Source: Megaustenia siamemsis (Eukaryota > Mollusca > Gastropoda > Stylommatophora > Ariophantidae). Taken from it: DNA of 64,000 bases. Location of the stretch: positions 88,431,150-88,495,149 of the forward strand of contig JAVIAB010000156.1 in the NCBI GenBank assembly GCA_032433765.1. The letters run 5' to 3'. This document shows, piece after piece, positions 33,816 through 44,000 of this stretch (position 1 is the stretch's first letter; the number at the start of each line of letters is the position of its first letter). A program made the position numbers and the translations under genes. The notes beneath the pieces were generated by a model. It had not been told where the DNA came from, did no database searches, and saw nothing but the letters and a program-made list of their open reading frames with translations.

Positions 33816-33852
33816 ATTTTAAAAAATGATATAGTTTTGGTGGGTGAGACAT

Positions 33853-34350
33853 GGAGATAAGCCTTTACTTGACTTTTATGTTCACTGACATGTAAATAAG
33901 ATGTGAAACAAGGGAGATAAGCCTTTACTTGACCTTTATTTTACTGACATATAAATAAGATGTGAAACAAGGGAGATAAGCCTTTACTTGACCTTTATTT
34001 TACTGACATATAAATAAGATGTGAAACAAGGGAGATAAGCCTTTACTTGACCTTTATTTTACTGACATATAAATAAGATGTGAAACAAGGGAGATAAGCC
34101 TTTACTTGACTTTTATGTTCACTGACATATAAATACGATGTGAAACAAGGGAGATAAGCCATTACTTGACTTTTATGTTCACTGACATGTAAATAAGATG
34201 TGAAACAAGGGAGATAAGCCTTTACTTGACCATTATTTCACTGACATGTAAATAAGATGTGAAACAAAGGAGATAAGCCTTTACTTGACTTTTATGTTCA
34301 CTGACATATAAATAAGATGTGAAACAAGGGAGATAAGCCTTTACTTGACT
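33853..34350. repeat. 59/60-bp tandem array, about 8 copies
   Basis: The unit contains gacatataaataagatgtg, aaacaagggagataagcc and tttacttgac. Copies alternate between ttttatgttcactgac and ctttattttactgac variants, which gives the 1-bp length difference. The right border abuts LINE fragment L-H. Confidence 0.93.
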
Positions 34351-34815
34351 TTTTAGAAGGAGACTAAGCCAGATACGGTACCAGGTTTTCAGAGCTATAC
34401 TTGGGAGAACAGTCCCCACATTGTGCTATCAATGCCAAACATGGTCACTTACGACTAATCATTTTTTAAAAATCTTGTCACCACAAAGATGCGATGTCTG
34501 AGAAAAGCGCTTGGGGTTACAGGAAAGACAGAATCAGAAAAGATATAAGAGAAAGAGTAGGCATTGAACCAATTCTAAGCTACATACAGAAACAACAAAT
34601 AAACTGGTTTGTCCATCTAGAAATAATACCGGGTGATTATTGATCACACAAAGCAGATACTAAAAGAGAATTAAGGAGAAGAGCAAGAGGCAGATAATGA
34701 ATAAGATGGATAGAAAACTTCAAACGCAATACAACAACATTTGGCATAGAGTGAAGCCGCCAGAGGGGCGAAACCAGAACTTTCGACACCCAAATGGTTA
34801 TAGCAAGTATCATGT
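34351..34815 (+). pseudogene. LINE ORF2 C-terminal fragment (L-H)
   Basis: Readable pieces on the + strand are 'VPTLCYQCQTWSL' (34405-34450), an 'RCDV.EKRLG' block, 'QKQQINWFVHL'-like sequence near 34590-34620, and 'RWIENFKRNTTTFGIE' near 34700-34755. Many stops and frame changes occur. It is related to L-I (53263-53775) and to the fragment at 17940-18545. Confidence 0.7.
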
Positions 34816-34831
34816 GAAACCACAACTTGTC

Positions 34832-34834
<3 letters not shown>

Positions 34835-34925
<91 letters not shown>

Positions 34926-34926
34926 T
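34835..34926. repeat. Compound palindromic microsatellite (TC)n(TA)n(GA)n
   Basis: About 18 TC units, then about 16 TA units, then about 13 GA units. Since TC and GA runs are complementary and TA is self-complementary, the whole is an inverted repeat that can fold into a long hairpin or cruciform. Confidence 0.95.
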
Positions 34927-34929
34927 AGT

Positions 34930-35392
34930 AGTAGTAGCCGCCTTCAGTCACAGTTGACTATAGTGGCATCCGTTAGTCATAGTTGACTATAGAATTTGCA
35001 GCGCCCCTAAACAGTTTTATTTTGTCTTTTCTTTCGTCGTGTAATCTCTTTTTCTATGAATCTGTCTGCTTCTTGTTTGAGTTGCAGCTTTAGAGTGTGT
35101 TTCCAAAGATTGCGGTCTGCAGCTATGTCTTCCCAGGCTGCAGGGTTTATGCTCAGAGTCTTCATGTCGCGTTTACACACGTTTACAAATTGAAGTACTG
35201 GGCGCTCGCTAGTTGTCTATAGAGTATATCTTATGGTATATGGCCATCTTTCGTGCGGTGTGTGTAGCCAAGCCAGCATAGCCTACGTTGTTTGAGCAGC
35301 GTGTAGATGTTCGGGAGGTCTGTGCGAGTGAGGACCTCAACGTTTGTCACTTTGTCCTTCCAGGTGATATCAAGAACACGACGCTGACATTG
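34930..35392 (-). pseudogene. LINE C-terminal fragment of the L-A type (antisense)
   Basis: On the minus strand: 'RRVLDITWKDKVTNVEVLTR', 'LLKQRRLCWLGY', 'TKDGHIP', a degraded 'DILYRQLAS', 'VCKRDMKTLSINPAAWEDIA', then ADRNLWKH and 'EITRRKKRQNK'. These are the last blocks of the same LINE type as L-A. The middle is frame-broken. It ends at a (TA)n run at 35393-35413. Confidence 0.78.
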
Positions 35393-35413
35393 TATATATA
35401 TATATATATATAT
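35393..35413. repeat. (TA)n microsatellite between two antisense LINE fragments
   Basis: About ten TA units join the L-A-type fragment and the 3' end of L-C. Confidence 0.93.
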
Positions 35414-35419
35414 CATCAT

Positions 35420-36860
35420 CAAGTGCCATGCCTACATCATGTCTCTCCACTACTTTCGATCTCGACAGTTATTTAACATTTCTGTTGTTGACCTTCTGCC
35501 AAGCCATTCTCTTAAGCTGTCTGGTATCTTTTCTCTTTGCTTCCCTCTATCTTTTCGTCCCTCAATTTTCCCAGTTGTCACAATATATTCCAGCTGTTCC
35601 CTTCTCATTACATGGCCAAAAAATTATGATTGTTTCTTCCTAATATTGGAAATTTTACTTTTTACTTTGGCCTCTTTCAGAACGTTTTCATAACTATTCT
35701 TAGCTTCATGGTATTCTCACCATTCTATTCTTCTTTAAAACCACATTTATATGGCCTTCAGTGATTTTCTTGTCTGTTATCCTCTTGTCCATGATTCACA
35801 TCCATATGTTAAGACTGGTTCTATATAACATTTAAGAACTCTTTTTCTTGTTTCTGTTGTCAAAAGTTGATTGCGCAGTATCTTCCTCATTTTTGTTTTG
35901 TTTTGGAAAGCGACTTTTGCCTGAACTATTCTGCATCTCACCTCTGATGTACATCTACCATCTCACCTCTGATGTACATCAATCATCTAATGTTAACATT
36001 GTTTCTAGATATTTAAATTAATGTACCTCACTCTTTACTCTTAGCCATTAAGACTGTATCATCAGCATACCTTAGATTATTTATACTATGACCTCCAATT
36101 GTTATTCCAGGCATGCCCCTTATGGATCTTAAAATAATCTCACTATAAATATTAAACAAATCTGGTGACAGCACACCACCTTGTCTAACACCCTGTTTTA
36201 TTTGTTGAAACATTCCCAATTGTTTCCAGTTCTTTTGGCCGCTATTTGTTACCAGTACATGTTCTTTATTATTCTTAGATCTTTGCTGTCTACGTTTATG
36301 CCTTCTAATTCTTTATGCCTGCTTTACTTTGTCAAATGCTTTGGTATAATCTATGAAACATAGGTATAGCTCTGTTTTCATCTCTGTGGCTCTTTTTACT
36401 AAAGATCTTATGATGTATATGGTATTGCTTGTTTCTTTATCTCTAACAAAACCACACTGTTCATCGCTAATTTCTGGACTGATTTTGTTTCGCACTCTTC
36501 GCATGATGATTCTTAGTTATATCTTAGTCAGGTGACTCGTATGGCTTATTGTGAGATGATCAGCGCATTCAATCGCACCCGATTTCTTTGGTAGGGCTAT
36601 GAATATTGATTTGAGCAGGTCGTCTGGTATATATCCGCTGTTGTAGATATCATTCAATATTTTTGTTATTGTTTCTATTCCAAAATCACCCATGGCTTCA
36701 ATCTCTTCTTTAGTTACATTATCTGGTCCAGGAGCTTTACTTGGTTTCATATTGCGCAAGACGCATACCACTTCTTCTTTCAGTATTTCTGGTCCTTCTC
36801 CATTATCCTTAATATTTACTTCTGTTTGTTTATCATTATAAAGATATTTAATGTATTTTT
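35420..36860 (-). pseudogene. LINE copy L-C, ORF2 (antisense)
   Basis: Reading the minus strand from 36860 down gives 'MKPSKAPGPDNVTKEEIEAM' (36750-36690) and 'NDIYNSGYIPDDLLKSIFIA', then LPKKSGAIEC. 'RIIMRRVRNKISPEISDEQC' follows (36510-36450), then motif A 'CFIDYTKAFDKVKQ' (36370-36320, intact Asp) and '[20 protein letters not shown]' (36200-36150), where the usual QGC is QGG. '[13 protein letters not shown]' (catalytic YADD, 36075-36040) comes next, then a degraded stretch. It ends with 'GKIEGRKDRGKQ' and 'IPDSLREWLGRRSTTEML' near 35470-35580. Frameshifts separate these blocks. Same family as L-B. Confidence 0.82.
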
Positions 36861-36864
36861 TTAC

Positions 36865-37310
36865 AATAGAAACAAGAAATATGTTTCTTAGATGTTATGT
36901 AGAGTCAGTCTTAACATAAGGATCTGAATCAATGACAATAGGACAACAGGCAAGAAAATCACTAGAGGCTGTAAAAATGTGATTTTACAGAACAATATTG
37001 AGAATATCATGGACAACTAAGAAGAGTAATGTAAACGTTCTGAAAGAGGCCAAAGCAAAAAGAAAGGTAATATCCAATATTAGGAAGAAACAATCACCAT
37101 TTCTTTGTCCATGCAATGAGAAGGGAACAGCTAATATATTGTGACAACTGGGAAAATTGAGGGACGAAGAGATAAATGGAAGCAAAGGAGAAAAGATACC
37201 AGACAGCTTAAGAGAATGGCTTGGCAGAAGGTCAACAACAGAAATGATAAATAACTGTCGAGATCGAAAGTTGTGGAGAGACATGATCACCTACGCCAGC
37301 AGGCATGGTT
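36865..37310 (+). pseudogene. LINE 3' fragment facing L-C (same family)
   Basis: The + strand reads 'RNMFLRCYVESVLT', then a stop, 'GSESMTIGQQARKSLEAVKM', 'SWTTKKSNVNVLKEAKAKRK' and 'IPDSLREWLGRRSTTEMINN', ending 'RDRKLWRDMITYASRHGS' and a stop. It is the C terminus of the same LINE family as L-C but in the opposite orientation. The two copies therefore form an inverted repeat (35425-35700 against 37040-37305). Confidence 0.8.
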
Positions 37311-37643
37311 CTTGATGATAACGCTGTAGCCCACCTCTGTTGTAATTTACTAAATGAGGGTAACACCGTCCCAAGTACTTCCATTCACAGACAATGTCTT
37401 AATAAGATCACATTTGATTGTAATTGTCCTACAGATGTTTTCTCTTGCAACCATCCCTTCTGTGTGCAGCTGAAGTTAAGGCCTTTCTTGTTACTTTCAT
37501 CACAAAAATCGTCAAGAGATTTTCTGGAAATCATTTTCACTGCGAGCTTTTCACTTAACCCCAGCTTGTTGTGAGCCCCGACTTATGTTGGTGATTTCCC
37601 CAGCACAAACTGACACTACAGAGATTCTATTAGGTGGTACAGT

Positions 37644-37674
<31 letters not shown>

Positions 37675-37714
37675 TAACTCTCTTTTTTGCTGTAACATTC
37701 CCAACTGAGTTCTT
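37311..37714. other. Unique spacer with a (CA)n run at 37647-37670
   Basis: No coding motif is recognised. The (CA)n microsatellite is about 12 units long. Confidence 0.6.
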
Positions 37715-37975
37715 GTACTTAATGACTGCCTTTTTTTTGCCAGTACAGGTTGATTGTTATTCTTAGATCGTTGCTGTCAACGCGTGTACCTTTTCAAATG
37801 TGTCTCATTGATTTTGTCCAAAAGTGTACAAGAAAATACAGCAATGTACAAGAAAATACAGCAATGTACAAGAAAATACAGCAATGTACAAGAAAATCAC
37901 TAGAGGCTTTACAAATGTGGTTTTACAGAAGAATGTTTAAAAAATTGCTGAAGCTGAGGTCTTGTACATTGTAAA
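37715..37975. pseudogene. Mosaic of L-C family fragments with a 20-bp expansion
   Basis: 37730-37810 resembles the antisense strand of the L-C region around 36250-36340 (gccagtacaggttgattgtt and cttagatcgttgctgtcaac). Directly after, 37885-37960 reads sense-strand 'TRKSLEALQMWFYRRMF', the C-terminal block also seen at 36950-37000. Between them acaagaaaatacagcaatgt is repeated. The juxtaposition of opposite-strand pieces of one family implies rearrangement. Confidence 0.65.
37825..37897. repeat. 20-bp tandem repeat grown from a LINE block
   Basis: tgtacaagaaaatacagcaa starts at 37825, 37845 and 37865; a fourth copy at 37885 passes into the LINE sequence acaagaaaatcactagaggc. Confidence 0.88.
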
Positions 37976-38389
37976 AAATCCGGCTTGTTGCAGGAGCTAC
38001 TGAGTTAAGTGCTCTGTGTACACCGTGAGCTGTGTGTCTCATCTGTTTTGATCATGTTTCGATATTCAAATTGTTTACGACTAATGATGATATTGTATGA
38101 CAGAGAACAGTTGGCTGTGTTCACTTTCTGCGCGGTTTCGCCTTATGCCTTTTGGCGTGTGCTGAGACTGCTACGATGGGGACTACAGTTACATTTCTTT
38201 GTTTGAGGTGAGATATTAACTCTGATGATTACGCTGGCACGGGCGGTTGAGCAATTATGAATTTTAATTCGTTTGCAGTGATACGGGGGCCTTCCATAGC
38301 CAACCAAATAACCAAATGTGTCTATTTCTGGGTGTTTGATGCTGTCGCTGGTCTACAAGACATTGGTATACAGGTCCCTCTGTTCAATA
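37976..38389. other. Unique spacer, nothing recognised
   Basis: The open frame that starts at 38257 becomes LINE-like only after about 38400; its first 45 or so residues have no recognisable motif. Confidence 0.45.
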
Positions 38390-38637
38390 ATTCTCTGCCC
38401 TACCTCCAAGTTTTAAATCAGAAAGATATAAAAGAAACTTATACAATACAAGTAAAGAACACATATAAGAAGCTGCTTGAAGAAGGATTAAGCAGTACAG
38501 AAGAGAAAATATTGAAGAAAACGTCACAATCAAATGGCAATGCATAAAAAACAGCATACAAGAATCTTATGACACCTTACCCAAAAAGGAAAATAACAAA
38601 AAACAAAAGTGGATAACTGACAACATCTTATAAAAAA

Positions 38638-40236
38638 ATGGAAGAAAGAAGACAAGCGAAGAATACTGCCAAATACAAGGAAATTGATAATAAAATACGC
38701 AAAATGTTCAAAAAGGCAAAAGAAGACTGGCTCAACCAAAGATGTCTAGAAGTCGAAACCATGGAAAGTAAACAACATTTAAGAGTGATGTACACAAAAA
38801 TAAAGAGAATGTTGTACACAAAAATAAAGAGAATGATGTACACAAAAATAAAGAGAATGATGTACACAAAAATAAAGAGAATGATGTACACAGAAATAAA
38901 TAGAATGATTAATAAAGACAAAAAAACTGCAGGAAGCGGATGCACTGCAAGAAAAGAGGGAAGAATGTTAACAGACAACAAAGATATAATAGATAGATGG
39001 CAAGAATATATAACAGAATTATTTCATGACGAAAGGGACAAAAAGCCAGACATAAAATGTACATACAACTATAAAATCCTGAAATCTGAAGTAGAAAAAG
39101 ATATAAAAACAATGAAAAAGGGAAAAGCAGCAGGACCTGACAATATACAGATAGAGATGATACAGGCACTAGAAGATTTTGGCATTGAAGTGATAACAGA
39201 CATATGCAATGACATATACCATACAGGATACATACCAAGTGAACTAAAAATATAAACTTTCATTGCATTGCCTAAAAAGAATGGTGCAGTTGAATGCAGT
39301 GATTTTAGAACAATTAACCTAATGAGCCAGATAACCAAAATGTTACTAAAAGTTATACAGGGAAGGATTCAGATTAAAATTAATACTGAATTAGATGAGC
39401 AGCAATTTGGATTCAGGAAAAACAGTGGGACAAAAGAAGCCATATTCAGCATGAGAACATTGATTGAAAAGTACATAGAAGTAAACAAACAAATATATGC
39501 CTGCTTCATAGAGTACACCAAAGCGTTTGATAGAATACACCATAATCAACTTATAGACTGCCTAAAAGATATAAATCTGGACGACACAGACATACGACTA
39601 ATATGTAATTTGTACTGGGAGCAAACAGCAATAATAAAATATAACAAGGAGAACTCTACACCCATTGATATAAAAAGAGGAGTAAGACAAGGATGCATCC
39701 TATCACCAAGCTTGTTCAATCTATACACTGAGCAAATCTTTAAAAACATCATAGAGATGCCAGGCCTAAACATTAATGGAAAGATAATCAATAACCTAAG
39801 ATATGCTGATGATATTGTACTACTAGCAAAAAGTCCTAAAGACCTACAACAATTGCTTAATGTGATAAACATAACAAGCAAAAAATATGCACTAGATATG
39901 AATATAAAAACGACTAAAACTATGATCATAAACAAAGAAAATTCTCAAGACCTACAAATAAATATCAAAGTTGAAGGAACACATTTGGAGAAAGTCCAGA
40001 GCTACAACTACCTGGGACATACTATAACCAATGATGGAAAATGCAAAACTGAAATAAACAAAAGAATAGGAATGGCAAAAAGTAATTTTAATGTCATGAA
40101 AAATATACTAACATCAAAACAAATAACACCAGGGCTAAAACTAAGAACAGCAAAATGTTACATGTCAATACTCCTGTATGGTGCAGAAACATGGACATTA
40201 GACAATTGGATGGAAAGAAAAGAAAACAAACGATGA
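38638..40236 (+). pseudogene. L-D reverse transcriptase ORF, one nonsense codon
   Basis: The linker part (38638-39252) holds the internally repeated MYTKIKRM block and 'KKGKAAGPDNIQIEMIQALE'. After the TAA at 39253 the same frame continues with 'TFIALPKKNGAVECSDFRTI'. RT follows (numbering from 39268): 'LDEQQFGFRKNSG' (42-54), 'CFIEYTKAFDRIHHNQL' (79-95), 'GVRQGCILSPSLFNLYTEQI' (138-157) and '[13 protein letters not shown]' (175-187, catalytic YADD). In motif A the first catalytic aspartate is glutamate (residue 82: FIEYTKAFD; L-D2 has FIDYTKAFD). 'YNYLGHTITNDGKCKTEINK' and 'LLYGAETWTLD' follow. The Asp-to-Glu change and the stop make activity unlikely. Confidence 0.88.
38788..38907. repeat. 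24-bp in-frame tandem repeat within L-D, 5 copies
   Basis: tacacaaaaataaagagaat recurs at 38791, 38815, 38839, 38863 and 38887 (the last with cagaaataaat). Each unit encodes eight residues (MYTKIKRM), so the LINE frame is kept. Confidence 0.95.
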
Positions 40237-40525
40237 AGTTTTAAAACAACTAAACATTAAAAGAGAACTACTAAACACAATTAGAACAAGACAAATGAAA
40301 TTTTTGGGACATGTTAAAAGGCACAACAGCCTAATAAAAGTAATATTGGAAGGAAAAATACAAGGTAAAAGAGGCAGAGGCAAACCAAGACTAACATGGA
40401 CGAGTAACATCAAAAGATGGACAGGTCAACCTATGAATCTGCACCATCAAAGCAAGAGACAGAGTGGAATGGCGCTCCATGGTAGCCAATCTTCGATGCG
40501 GCTACGGCACTCAATGATGATGATG

Positions 40526-41000
40526 GCCTCCAACAAACCCTCTTATCTTATTCATTGAAAGTATTCCATTTGTTTGTGCGATGACGCTTATATTCGATGC
40601 CATCAGGTTTATATCGTAGAATTGTAGATCTAATGATATCATTCAGTTTGTGTTCGATGTCCTTGATTCAGTCACCAACTTAGTTCTGGTTTATGTACAC
40701 ATTTCTCCCATATCTTTCTGCTTGCCTGTTTCTACCCGATCGATGCTTATCTTACACCATCTCCTCTGTTCAAGTTGTGTGAGGCCTCCTGAACCTCTTT
40801 TCTAGGTATGTGTCGTCTGTCCACATAATTGTCAAGATTTAGTTCTCGTCTATCATCCACAGATACAGCTTTGGTGTATTCTGTCTTTTTACAGTTATGC
40901 CTGCTTGTTCCATCAACAATAATTCCTGTTCTACCTTAACAGTCAGTGTTTGCTTGTGTTACTCCTCTTAATTCTTTAGTTCAACAAAGCTTATACAATC
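40526..41000. other. Unique spacer, nothing recognised
   Basis: About 475 bp without tandem repeats and without a convincing LINE motif on either strand. Confidence 0.5.
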
Positions 41001-44000
41001 ATAGGACAGCTACCACCACTATTGTCAAATCATGGGACAGCTTCACCACTATTGTCAAATCATAGGACAGCTATCACCACTATTGTCAAATCATGGGACA
41101 GATTCACCACTATTGTCAAATCATGGGACAGCTTCACCACTATTGTCAAATCATAGGACAGCTTCACCACTATTGTCAAATCATAGGACAGCTTCACCAC
41201 TATTGTCAAATCATAGGACAGCTATCACCACTATTGCCAAATCATGGGACAGCTTCACCACTATTGTCAAATCATAGGACAGCTATCACCACTATTGTCA
41301 AATCATGGGATTGCTATCACCACTATTGTCAAATCATGGGACAGTTATCACCACTATTGTCAAATCATTAGTTAGCTATCACCACTATTGTCAAATCATG
41401 GGACAGCTATCAACACTATTGTCAAACCATAGGACAGCTATCACCACTATTGTCAAATCATGGGACAGCTATCACCACTATTATCAAATCATAGGACAGC
41501 TATCACCACAATTGTCAAATCATGGACAGCTATCATCACTATAGTCAAATCATGGGACAGCTATCACCACTATTGTCAAATCATGGGACAGCTATCACCA
41601 CTATTTTCAAATCATAGGACAGCTATCACCACTATTGTCAAATCATGGCACAGCTATCACCACTATTGTCAAATCACGGGACAGCTTCACCACTATTGTC
41701 AAATCATGGGACAGCTTCACAAGTAATAACGAATCATGGGACAACTATCACCACTATTGTCAAATTATGGGACAGCTTCACAAGTAATGACGAATCATGG
41801 GGCAGCTATCGCCACTATTGTCAAATCATAGGACAGCTTCATACGTAATGACGAATCATGGGACAGCTATCACCACTGTTGTCAAATCATGGGACAGCTT
41901 CACCACTATTATCAAATCATGGGACAGCTTCACCACTATTGTCAAATCATGGGACAGCTTCACCACTATTGTCAAATCATGGGACAGCTATCACAACTAT
42001 TGTCAAATCATGGGACAGCTTCACCACTATTGTCAAATCATGGGACAGCTTCACCACTATTGTCAAATCATGGGACAGCTTCACCACTATTGTCAAATCA
42101 TGGGACAGCTTCACCACTATTGTCAAATTATGGGACAGCTTCACCACTATTGTCAAATCATGGGACAGCTTCACCACTATTGTCAAATCATAGGACAGCT
42201 ATCACCACTATTGTCAAATCATGGGACAGCTTCACCACTGTTGTCAAATCATGGGACAGCTTCGCCACTATTGTCAAATCATGGGACAGCTTCACCACTA
42301 TTGTCAAATCATGGGACAGCTATCACCACTATTGTCAAATCATGGGACAGCTTCACCACTATTGTCAAATCATAGGACAGCTTCACCACTGTTGTCAAAT
42401 CATGGGACAGCTTCACCACAGTTGTCAAATCATGGGACAGCTTCACCACTATTGTCAAATCATGGGACAGCTTCACCACTATTGTCAAATCATGGGACAG
42501 CTATCACAACTATTGTCAAATCATGGGACAGCTTCACCACTATTGTCAAATCATGGGACAGCTTCACCACTATTGTCAAATCATGGGACAGCTTCACCAC
42601 TATTGTCAAATCATGGGACAGCTTCACCACTATTATCAAATCATGGGACAGCTTCACCACTATTGTCAAATCATGGGACAGCTTCACCACTATTGTCAAA
42701 TCATGGGACAGCTATCACAACTATTGTCAAATCATGGGACAGCTATCACAACTATTGTCAAATCATGGGACAGCTTCACCACTATTGTCAAATCATGGGA
42801 CAGCTTCACCACTATTGTCAAATCATGGGACAGCTTCACCACTATTGTCAAATCATGGGACAGCTTCACCACTATTGTCAAATATTGGGACAGCTATCAC
42901 AACTATTTTCAAATCATGGGACAGCTATCACAACTATTTTCAAATGATGGGACAGCTTTCACAACTATTTTCGAATCATGGGACAGCTATCACCACTATT
43001 GTCAAATCATGGGACAGCTAACATCACTATTGTCAAATCATGGGACAGCTATCACCACTATTGTCAAATCATGGGACAGATATCACCACTAATGTCAAAT
43101 CATTAGTTAGCTATCACCACTATTGTCAAATCATGGGACAGCTATCAAAACTATTGTCAAACCATAGGACAGCTATCACAACTATTGTCAAATCATGGGA
43201 CAGCTATCACCACTATTATCAAATCATAGGACAGCTATCGCCACAATTGTCAAATCATGGACAGCTATCATCACTATAGTCAAATCATGGGACAGCTATC
43301 ACCACTATTGTCAAATCATGGGACAGCTATCACCACTATTGTCAAATCATGGGACAGCTATCACCACTATTGTCAAATCATGGGACAGCTATCACCACTA
43401 TTTTCAAATCATAGGACAGCTATCACCACTATTGTCAAATCATGGCACAGCTATCACCACTATTGTCAAATCACGGGACAGCTTCACCACTATTGTCAAA
43501 TCATGGGACAGCTTCACAAGTAATGACGAATCATGGGACAACTATCACCACTATTGTCAAATCATAGGACAGCTTCATACGTAATGACGAATCATGGGAC
43601 AGCTATCACCACTATTGTCAAATCATGGGACAGCTATCACCACTATTGTCAGATCATGGGACAGCTATCACCACTATTGTCAAATCATTGACAGCTATCA
43701 CCACTATTGTCAAATCATAGTATAGCTATCACTACTATTGTCAAATCAAAGGACAGCTATCACCACTAATGTCAAATCATTAGTTAGCTATCACCACTAT
43801 TGCCAAATCATGGGACAGCTATCACCACTATTGTCAAATCATAGGATAGCTATCACCACTATTGTCAAATCATACGACAGCTATCACCACTATTATCACA
43901 TCATAGGACCGCTATCACCACTATTGTCAAATCATAGACAGCTATCACGACAATTGTCAAATCATGGGACAGCTTCATCACTATTGTCAAATCATGGGAC

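Larger units (their letters stand above)
38390..40525 (+). mobile_element. LINE copy L-D, ORF2 without endonuclease
   Basis: A + strand copy can be followed from the pre-RT linker ('LQVLNQKDIKETYTIQVKN', 38410) to the usual last peptide ('RDRVEWRSMVANLRCGYGTQ', about 40455-40515) followed by an atgatgatg-type tail. Coding is open in one frame from 38638 to 40236 except for one nonsense codon at 39253-39255. Minor damage includes a frame slip near 38520, and near 40205 a deletion that fuses 'TWTLDNWMERK' to sequence in another frame. A five-copy 24-bp expansion lies in the linker. It is the best preserved member of its family here; L-D2 (60508-61030) is a second, shorter one. Confidence 0.87.

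Noticed and set aside
41889..42947. 352-residue Ser/Leu/His-rich frame and many similar ones to 53325
   Set aside because: These are frame-cycling translations of a 30/31-bp satellite. Only the last nine codons before 53283 have meaning, as LINE sequence.
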